Assembly: GCF_002234675.1 (NCBI RefSeq)
Contig: NC_019871.2
Coordinates: 18,608,433 to 18,672,432 of the forward strand
Length of the DNA stretch: 64,000 bases
DNA from: Oryzias latipes
Lineage: Eukaryota; Chordata; Actinopteri; Beloniformes; Adrianichthyidae
Direction of reading: 5' to 3'
A program made the position numbers and the translations under genes. Under the pieces are notes generated by a model that saw nothing but the letters and a program-made list of their open reading frames with translations, had not been told where the DNA came from and did no database searches. This document shows positions 56,801 through 64,000 of the stretch, one piece after another; within the stretch, counting starts at the first letter, position 1; every line of letters starts with the position of its first letter.

Positions 56801-59638
56801 GTGCGCACGTGCGTTTACCTTCGTGGCCCTTCAGCGTGGTGACTATGGAGTACGTCTGCCTCTCCAGCTTCAGCATGGTGACCTGTCCAGAGAAGTCGCC
56901 CACAAAGGCGTGCTGCGTCTCGTGGTCGTATCTGAGCACAGAGTCAGGGCTCCAACAGTCATTTCCTGTTCCTGTCTCCAGTCAGCGGATCATTGTTCCA
57001 GAAGGATACTGCAGGCAGGAGGCCCAGGTGGAGAAGCAGTGCCTCCCCAGCATGCTGCCACTCTGTGTGCACATCCAGCTCAGGCTCTTGTCATGGCCGG
57101 TGCTCACCAGCCACTCGCTCTCCAGGGAGAAAACCAAGGCCGACACGCGGTTCTGGTGGGCTGCAACGACAAAACCGAGTTACAGAACTGCAGTTAAACT
57201 GGAAAGACTGGAGTGGCTTCTTCAGGGAGCAGAACCGCTCTTTGGACAGGAACCCATCTTCAGTCAACAAAGTACTCCTGTATGATCATTCCTCAAAGCC
57301 TCATCTATAGGTGGTCATCCTGAAACCATCCGTTTGTTCTGCATCCACTACATTCTTCGTGTATGTTCATGCCCCTGCAGACTCATGTTCATGTGTTTGT
57401 GTTCCTCCAGCAGCCTCTGAACATCACTGACGCTGAGATGAATCATCAGCTTCTTCACACTAAGGCTACATTCACAGTGACGTACGTTCAAGCGACCACT
57501 TCCAATGAAAAGTTGACTTAAATGTGCATAAAAGCAGGTTCTGGGCTTCTGCTTTCAAAACTCTTGCGTTCACGCATACCTACGCTCGTTTTTAAGCTTG
57601 TTTGTGGGCTCCACCTACAAAACGCGCAGCCATTGGACAAGTGTTGAACGCTAAACCTGGTTGAACTTTGACCAATCAGGAACTCAGATATGGTAGTGAC
57701 GTATGGATGGTGTCCTCTTTAAGTCACAGAGGTGCCAACCTCGGTAAACATGCCCCTGGAGGAGAAATTAATAATTGTTGGTTGTGCCCAACCAGAATTA
57801 TATAACAGCAAGTCTTTCATATGTCGGAATAGAACTGTGAAAATAAATAAATAAATAAATAAAAAACCCTGCAGCAAGATTTGGGATATTTGCACCGCTT
57901 CAACCTTTCAGACCAAGCCTCTTCCAATTGTAGGTTGACGACATGCGCTGGTAAACAGTAGAGAAAACAAAAAAGACACTGCCCCCTGTTCGTCCTGTGT
58001 GAACATCATATACGTTCTGTTGTTGCGATCTCAAATGCGCGTCACATGCCCGGTGTGAACGTAGTTTAACACGTGGAGTAAAGGTGCAAACATCACGATC
58101 TTTAAACTCAAAATGTTGTTCATGTTGGAACTACGAAGCTAAATGTTGCTGCGGATGACGGAGAGCAGACGTTGGAGGTTCCTCTGAGAATGGAAGATGA
58201 GGATCAACCAAAGGGGATTTTTTTTTTATGTCTCCCAAACTGAAACCAAAAGTACGGGGTGAACGGGGACCTTCTCAGGGTCTGATGTGTGGTATATGCC
58301 TGTCAGGAGATTCAATCAAATCAAAGCAGCACGAGTTGAAACTCCATGACACAGACCAAACTGGGCTTGAAAGGTTTCTGCTGAGAAAAGGATCTGAAAC
58401 AAAAGGTTTTTTTCCCCGAACGCATGATGTGAGCCACATTCCCTCCAAGAGCGTAAGGCCATAAGGCTTCCTCTCCACACAGCTTCACCTTCCCTTCCAA
58501 ACATCCCAGACTCATTCATGACCTCCGTCTCACCTGGATATGTCTTGACATGGTTCATCTTGTTGAAATCTTCAGAGATGAGAAACTCCTACCAAATAAA
58601 CGCTTTCAGTCTCAGACCACAGAGAAACGAAAGCACATGGGTTTGAACCCCTCACGTACCACGACCGATCCATTGTCCTGTCCTATGAAGATCCGTCTGC
58701 TGTCATGGTGGTACGACATGCAGGAGCAGGGCGCTGGAGGAGACAGGAGAGTGGGACTGAGCAAAAATAGAAGGTTCAGGTATGTGCGAGGCCGTCTTAC
58801 TTACACGAGACGGTGTGGTAGATGCTGGGCCAGTACTGACCGCTGTCTCTCTTCAGCCACACTCGGATGGTCCTGCAGGGAAAGTGACACATTTCTACAC
58901 TTCACACCTTAAGGTTGCTCACAGAAAACATGGTTCTTAGTGATGAGGGGACGTTTTGGTGGGGAACACTCTTCTCTAAAGGCTTCTGAAGAAGCTCATC
59001 TCAATTCCTGCTTCAGAGGAAACCTTTTCTCTTATTTGGTGGTGAACGGCCCTTATGACGATGGGGCCACAGCCGTGCTGCCGTCGTGTCGTATAGAATC
59101 CTTCGTGAGAGCGTGAGATGTTTGTGAAGTCAGTATTTCTGCTATCCGTCAACAATCTGGATTCGGTATGAACAAAATTCGGTTCGTGAAAAGTTTTTGC
59201 GTAAATCCGTGAGCTCCGGGTCAGAACGAACCGTAATGGAAACCTTAAATAGTCAGAAAATCGCTGTTTGGTTCTGTTTCTGTTTGTTTGTTTATACATG
59301 CTGGGAGTTGCTGGGATTTCTCTTCCGGTGTTTTACGCCCTCCTCGTTGGATTTACGGAAAACTCGAACAGAAACGGTCGGGGGTTTGGGGGCTTCTTTT
59401 GGTGCTGTCTGTGTTAAAAGCAGCGCGCGCACGAACATGAACGGGCATTAACCAGCAAATAGACTGATCCCGCTAGCAGCTAGCCTGCTGGCAGGACTCA
59501 CCTGTCCTCGCTGACCGTGATCACTCCATCCTCCTTCGGGATGAGCACGGCGGCGTTGACAGCGTCCGTGTGGCCCTCGATCTTGTTCAGCAGAACCGGT
59601 CTGGCGGTCTGGGGCCTCGAGTGGATCTCCGCAGCCAT
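47880..59638 (-). CDS. wdfy1: WD repeat and FYVE domain-containing protein 1
   Basis: An endosomal scaffold that binds phosphatidylinositol 3-phosphate through a FYVE finger; the mammalian protein also assists TLR3/4 signalling. Twelve coding exons on the reverse strand: 59502-59638, 58805-58872, 58660-58733, 58534-58588, 57010-57160, 56819-56931, 52018-52144, 50160-50265, 49987-50088, 49782-49912, 49596-49704, 47880-47939. All are in phase and total 410 aa, identical in length to human WDFY1. Residues 1-277 form WD repeats (for example [27 protein letters not shown]). The FYVE domain follows (about 280-352), with [11 protein letters not shown], the ligand-binding RQHHCRKCG at 310-318 and [10 protein letters not shown] final WD segment ends in [16 protein letters not shown]. 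The ATG lies in CCATGG. The exon 8 donor is GTTTGC, weaker than the rest. Confidence 0.96.
49106..49521. mobile_element. Non-autonomous DNA element with GCACRATAT inverted ends
   Basis: Ends CTAGGCCTGCACAATAT and ATATCGTGCAGCCCTAG form a 17-bp imperfect inverted repeat. Inside, an ATACCGCAAATT...CGTTATCGCAATAT block occurs near both ends in the same orientation. A familiar fish repeat type, but I found no clear target duplication. Lies in wdfy1 intron 11. Confidence 0.6.
50266..52017. other. wdfy1 intron 7, nothing recognised
   Basis: AT-rich intron without a supported repeat family or gene. Confidence 0.5.
52726..54389 (-). mobile_element. RTE-clade LINE, 5'-truncated, recent insertion
   Basis: Reverse-strand LINE flanked by an exact 15-bp target duplication AAATTCGTCCGTAAG (52711-52725 and 54390-54404). 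The 3' end is a GTGGCGACCCCTGATGGG-type UTR with an (AGAAAGA)n tail. The endonuclease region is missing, so it cannot be autonomous. Confidence 0.92.
52761..54365 (-). CDS. RTE-type reverse transcriptase, partial ORF2 without endonuclease
   Basis: An open frame of 534 codons with no stop or frameshift. Polymerase motifs in order: [14 protein letters not shown] (fingers), [12 protein letters not shown] (motif A) at about 193-204, [18 protein letters not shown] (motif B) at 251-268 and [11 protein letters not shown] (motif C, catalytic FADD at 284-287). Thumb and C-terminal blocks follow: [33 protein letters not shown] and [11 protein letters not shown]. The [10 protein letters not shown] form of motif B is characteristic of the RTE clade. 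Full RTE proteins are about 1,000 aa with an N-terminal AP-like endonuclease, absent here by 5' truncation. The first Met is only the first in the remaining frame. Confidence 0.9.
   Translation of the reverse strand: MIKDRDGKVLTTQESVQKRWKEYFEELMNEENDRERREEDVVVVEQEVAEIGKDEVRKALKRMKSGKAVGPDDVPVEVWKCLGETAVEFLTRLFNRILESEKMPEEWRRSVLVPIFKNKGDTQNCSNYRGIKLMSHTMKLWERVVEARLRKKVEICEQQYGFMPRKSTTDAIFALRMLMEKYREGQKELHCVFVDLEKAYDRVPREELWYCMRSSGVAEKYVRVVQDMYERSMTVVRCAVGQTEEFKVEVGLHQGSALSPFLFAMLMDRLTDEVRQESPWTMMFADDIVICSESREQVEEQLERWRFALERRGMKVSRSKTEYMCLNERDQGRSVRLQGTEVKKVQEFKYLGSIVQCDGDCGKEVKRRVQAGWSGWRKVSGVLCDRRVPARLKGKVYKTVVRPALLYGLETVAVRQRQEAEMEVAEMKMLRFSLGVTRLDRIRNEYIRGTAHVACVSDKVREARLRWFGHVQRRDSGYIGRRMLEMELPGRRARGRPKRRYMDVLTEDMKLANVRVEDVHDRVRWKRMIRCGDP
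54704..54742 (+). other. Exon-like start segment in the foldback loop
   Basis: An ATG in good context (GAAGAATGGCGGCC) opens 11 codons reading [11 protein letters not shown] and runs directly into a consensus donor GTAAGT at 54737. It looks like a captured first coding exon. There is no proof of transcription, and the source gene was not recognised. Confidence 0.3.
55243..56499. other. wdfy1 intron 6, right part
   Basis: Contains a (CA)n run at about 56143-56165 and otherwise nothing recognised. Confidence 0.5.
56500..56735 (+). mobile_element. RTE-clade LINE relic fragment
   Basis: Broken translation [16 protein letters not shown], then [13 protein letters not shown], then [13 protein letters not shown] matches [28 protein letters not shown] and [13 protein letters not shown] of the intact RTE frame. 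Opposite in orientation to the intact copy. Lies in wdfy1 intron 6. Confidence 0.7.
57464..58067. mobile_element. PIF/Harbinger-type non-autonomous element
   Basis: Flanked by TAA (57461-57463 and 58068-58070), a 3-bp target typical of Harbinger. Inverted ends GGCTACATTCACAGTG and GGTGTGAACGTAGTT are imperfect. The interior retains the beginning of a MADF/Myb-like frame (57750-57854). No DDE nuclease. Lies in wdfy1 intron 4. Confidence 0.75.
57750..57854 (+). pseudogene. Truncated Harbinger MADF-like DNA-binding ORF
   Basis: Thirty-four codons from [22 protein letters not shown], then [12 protein letters not shown], then a run into AATA repeats and a stop. The LI-x-V-x-PELYN pattern is the first helix region of MADF domains in the Harbinger accessory protein. 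The rest of the domain is lost. Confidence 0.5.
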
Positions 59639-59830
59639 GGTTTTTCGGAACCGACAGCGTTTGTTTTCCCACAAATGAGGTTCCTCCTAAGGCGCGAGCC
59701 ACTGCGGATCAGCTGACTCCACAGCCTCTGCGATTACCGTAAAGACTGCGGGCGCGCGCGCCGACAAAGCTCGCGACTCTCTCTGATCGCATTTTTCTGA
59801 TAGGGATTACCACGTGATTGGGGTTAGGAG
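59639..59830 (-). promoter_or_regulatory. wdfy1: wdfy1 5' UTR and CpG-rich promoter
   Basis: GC-rich segment immediately upstream of the wdfy1 ATG, including a GCGCGCGCGCCG run at 59750-59763 and no TATA box. Consistent with a CpG-type housekeeping promoter. Confidence 0.5.
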
Positions 59831-60882
59831 CGATTTAGGGAGCACAATTAAAGAGGGGAAATCCCTTCAACGCAAATTTAAAGACCTTGGAGATGATTTC
59901 CTCTTACTTTTGATCTGACTTTTTAAAAAATATTTTATTGAACTGTTGCATTATTTTTTTAGTGCTTGAAATATACCAATAAATCAAATGAAAATACAGA
60001 AGATGATGGTAGAACGCCCGGGAACATGAATGCCATCATCATCAGCTTTGACCTGTAGTTCACTGCAGCTTCAGAGGAGTGAAGTTGATCTCAGAAGCAG
60101 AGTCAGTCAGGAAATACAGTATGAACTCTCCAGACTTCTGGTCCAGGTTCTGACTTTGGAGCAAAGATGGATGAAGAAGACAAACAGATCCCCAAACCAA
60201 GTGAGAGCATGAACAGAGGGTAAAGACTTTTACTGAAGGAGACACCCAGCATCTACTATAGGTCATGTCTGACCTATATGTGTCTGCCAAAGATTCCATC
60301 CATCCATCTACAGAAACCAGCTGAATCCCTTTCAGGATCACAGGGTTCCTGGAGCCTATCCCCATTATATTGTTGAAAGAAGACAGGGTTCCCCCTGAAC
60401 CGGTTGCCAGTCTGTCGAGGGCCCCACACAGACACACACACACACCCACACACACACAGGGGCAATGCAAAGACGCAGTTAACCTACGAAGCATGTTTTT
60501 GGACTGCCAGAGAAAACCCACACGTGAACCAGGAGAACATGCAAAGTCCACACATTGAGGCAAGAGCACTGACCACTACACACCCATTTGCCCCCCCCCA
60601 TTTAAAAAGATTTTAACTCATTTCAACAATAGAAACAGATGTGCTGAGTGGCACTGAATTCCTTTAGATAACTTTTTTTCCTCTGCTAACATAAAAAACA
60701 AAGGTTTTTGCAGCCTGAGATGTTTCACCTGAAATTAAAATCATAATCCACAGACAACCAGCAGTTTGTTACATGTGAAGATCAGATGCTTCAGATTCTT
60801 TCAAATGTCTTTGTATTTTTTTCAATTTTAAAAAGTGTCTTAGTTCATGACTGCAACAGTACCAACTCCAAACTGAATGGAG
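59831..60882. other. wdfy1-serpine2 spacer, left part
   Basis: Contains a family-1 SINE relic at 60290-60600. No mrpl44 exon or other gene recognised. Confidence 0.5.
60290..60600 (-). mobile_element. SINE family 1, old copy
   Basis: Reverse orientation with (CATC)n at left, CCTGGAGCCTATCCCCA, TTGCCAGTCTGTCGAGGG, GAAGCATGTTTTTGGACTG and a decayed head (AAGAGCACTGACCACTACAC) at right. A (CA)n run interrupts it. Confidence 0.7.
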
Positions 60883-62417
<1,535 letters not shown>

Positions 62418-62642
62418 GAATGGAGGAACACATTCATCTGATAACCAATAGGGTCTACCCTCTTCTCTGCATTTGAATATAAAAAGGAAAACAACAAACT
62501 TGGATGCTGCATATTTTCATCTGGAGTTTACTTTCGTGTAATTTTATTGGGTTCTTTAAAACACGGAGTCCTAAATACATCAGGATAATTTTAAAATAAT
62601 CTAGAATTAAAATCTTTGAAACACGAAAACACTTTTCAGCCT
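62418..62642. other. Spacer between hAT relic and serpine2 3' end
   Basis: Short AT-rich sequence with no feature except the target duplication. Confidence 0.5.
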
Positions 62643-62648
62643 TTTATT
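62643..62648 (-). terminator. serpine2: serpine2 poly(A) signal
   Basis: TTTATT on + (AATAAA on the reverse strand), about 390 bp past the stop codon. An A17-18 tract lies inside the 3' UTR at about 62743-62760. Confidence 0.5.
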
Positions 62649-63039
62649 CTTGCTTGCATTATTCAAACAGGTTTAACAGAAAGGTTCACCAACAAAAAGA
62701 ACATGCTTTTAAGAGTGTAAAGATGGATGGCAAAAAAGGCACCAAAAAAAAAAAAAAAAATTCTTACAGCCAAAGCGAGACAAAATAAAATAAATGACAT
62801 TCAAAGTCTTTTAAAAATGCAATAAAGTAAAAAAGTTTAAACACAAAATTAAAACAATTGGAAAACATTTTATCCAGCGTTCTGCGATCCACAAAATGAG
62901 TAACATAAAAAGCAATATTTAAAACAAATATCCAGCGTCCACATTTTACATAACAGTTCCCGTAAGGCAGCTTGTGAGCGATCCATGAGCTGGTCAGAGG
63001 GGCTCATGGGAGTCTGCCCCAGGGGGTCAGGAGGCAACC

Positions 63040-63953
63040 TCATGGCTGGTTTATCTGGCCCATGAAGAGAATGGTTCCTGCAGATAGAGAAGCTCAATCC
63101 AACAACGTTCCAGACATCTGCGCAGACCTGTGCATGAACTGCTCTACCTGTAGGCTTATGCCGGATGAGGAAGAGGAAGGGTCTGTCCACAGTAACCCAT
63201 GGCGGGGAGGACCGTGCCAGCAGAATGGTAGCTGTGGACGAAAGCAGTAGATTGTGAAGAAATGCCATCATCCACCTCCCAATGTGTAGAGAAAAGAGCA
63301 GAAACCCTAACCGGTGGCAGCTGCAGCTTGTGTCCCATCTTCATTCACAATGATCTTGGCTTTCTGGAGAGCTTTGGACACGTGTAGAGGTTCAGCGCCT
63401 GGAACAGCAGGGAAATGTAGTTTTTATTTTCTAATTGAACAATCCCCCCCTTTCACTGTACACATGATGGCAGCAGAGCTACACTCTACACAGCAGGATG
63501 CCTCAAACGAGCTGTTCTGTCCCTAATGGACCTTCACGCTGTGAGAACATTCAGAGATGAGGTTCAGAGCGCTGCTCTTACTTACTGATGTGGGAAAAGT
63601 CAGCTTTGTCCTGACTGAAAATGTCCGATATTCCCAAGGATGAGAGGGGGGCTTCCAGGTCCACCTCTGCATCTGCAGTGAACCTTCAGAAGAACACACA
63701 CAGATGAGCGGATCGGGCTGTTTGGAAGTTGCTCAGAGCCGGTATGTGTCTTACTTTGGGATGAACAGGCGGATCTTCCTCATGTGCATCAGTTTGGACC
63801 AGGTCTGCACGGTGGCTGTGCTGATATGGGGGGTGATGCTGGACAGGGCCGTGTCTTCTTCAGAGGGCACAACAATGACCATGGTGATGTTGTCGCCGTG
63901 GTAGGGCAGCTCGATCACCTTGTATTTGCTCCCTTCAGGGGTGGTGGCCATGC
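63040..63953 (-). CDS. serpine2: Serpin E2 (protease nexin-1 / glia-derived nexin), last five coding exons
   Basis: A secreted serine protease inhibitor acting on thrombin, urokinase and plasmin in the extracellular matrix. Reverse-strand exons 63755-63953, 63586-63683, 63312-63398, 63148-63231 and 63040-63077 are in phase; the 5' part lies beyond the window. Visible serpin features: VIELPYHGDNITMVIVVPSE (strand region before the shutter), SSLGISDIFSQDKADFSHIS (helix I region), LHVSKALQKAKIIVNEDGT, and the hinge with alanines AAAAT. The reactive-centre loop ILLARSSPPW keeps Arg-Ser at P1-P1', and the terminal signature is DRPFLFLIRHKPTG...ILFMGQINQP. It resembles human SERPINE2 at nearly every block, and the position after wdfy1 agrees with 2q36. 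Confidence 0.93.
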
Positions 63954-64000
63954 CTGAAAAGTAAAGATCAAAATAGAAGGACGCAGACATTTCAGCCAAA

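Noticed and set aside
59448-59702. 84-codon reverse-strand frame over wdfy1 exon 1
   Set aside because: It is out of frame with [10 protein letters not shown], which matches WDFY1 and splices in phase to exon 2.

Overview
This is vertebrate nuclear DNA, almost certainly from a ray-finned (percomorph-type) teleost. Genes are split into short exons with GT-AG introns. Gene order matches the human 2q36 block ACSL3-KCNE4-SCG2-AP1S3-WDFY1-SERPINE2. The mobile elements (Tc1, hAT, Harbinger, TTAA-type MITEs, RTE and L2-like LINEs, tRNA-headed SINEs) are typical of fish. No prokaryotic, organellar or viral gene was recognised, and the species cannot be named from sequence alone.

Layout, left to right: the last three coding exons and 3' UTR of acsl3 (+); kcne4 (+) with a TATA box, a non-coding first exon and a single coding exon; about 22 kb of intergenic DNA filled with transposon layers; scg2 (+) with a GC-rich promoter region and one coding exon encoding secretogranin II with secretoneurin; ap1s3 (-); dhrs12 (+, 10 coding exons, 320 aa); wdfy1 (-, 12 coding exons, 410 aa); and the last five coding exons of serpine2 (-), cut by the right edge. 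I joined the exons by hand. Reading phase is continuous across every junction used, and predicted lengths match the families (WDFY1 410 aa, AP1S3 154 aa, DHRS12 320 aa).

Transcription layout: scg2/ap1s3 and dhrs12/wdfy1 are tail-to-tail pairs whose poly(A) signals lie about 50-80 bp apart. ap1s3/dhrs12 are head-to-head and share about 0.7 kb. Compared with the mammalian block, dhrs12 lies between ap1s3 and wdfy1, and no mrpl44 was seen between wdfy1 and serpine2. The genes are not one pathway: acyl-CoA activation (acsl3), Kv channel modulation (kcne4), a neuropeptide precursor (scg2), clathrin adaptor (ap1s3), SDR oxidoreductase (dhrs12), endosomal FYVE/WD scaffold (wdfy1) and serine protease inhibitor (serpine2).

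Mobile DNA holds the more unusual structures. There is a 1,633-bp Tc1 element with an open DD34E transposase and 283-bp inverted repeats, sitting inside an older Tc1 relic. There is a roughly 1.2-kb foldback element with about 440-bp arms in wdfy1 intron 6; one arm is split by an RTE LINE with a perfect 15-bp target duplication, and the loop carries an exon-like segment. An L2-like LINE is interrupted by two different MITEs. A hAT relic with a perfect 8-bp target duplication contains 42 uninterrupted AGC units. A Harbinger-type element keeps the start of a MADF-like reading frame. There is also a 36-bp perfect palindrome. I saw no wholly new gene system; the foldback element and its loop are the best candidates for something undescribed.
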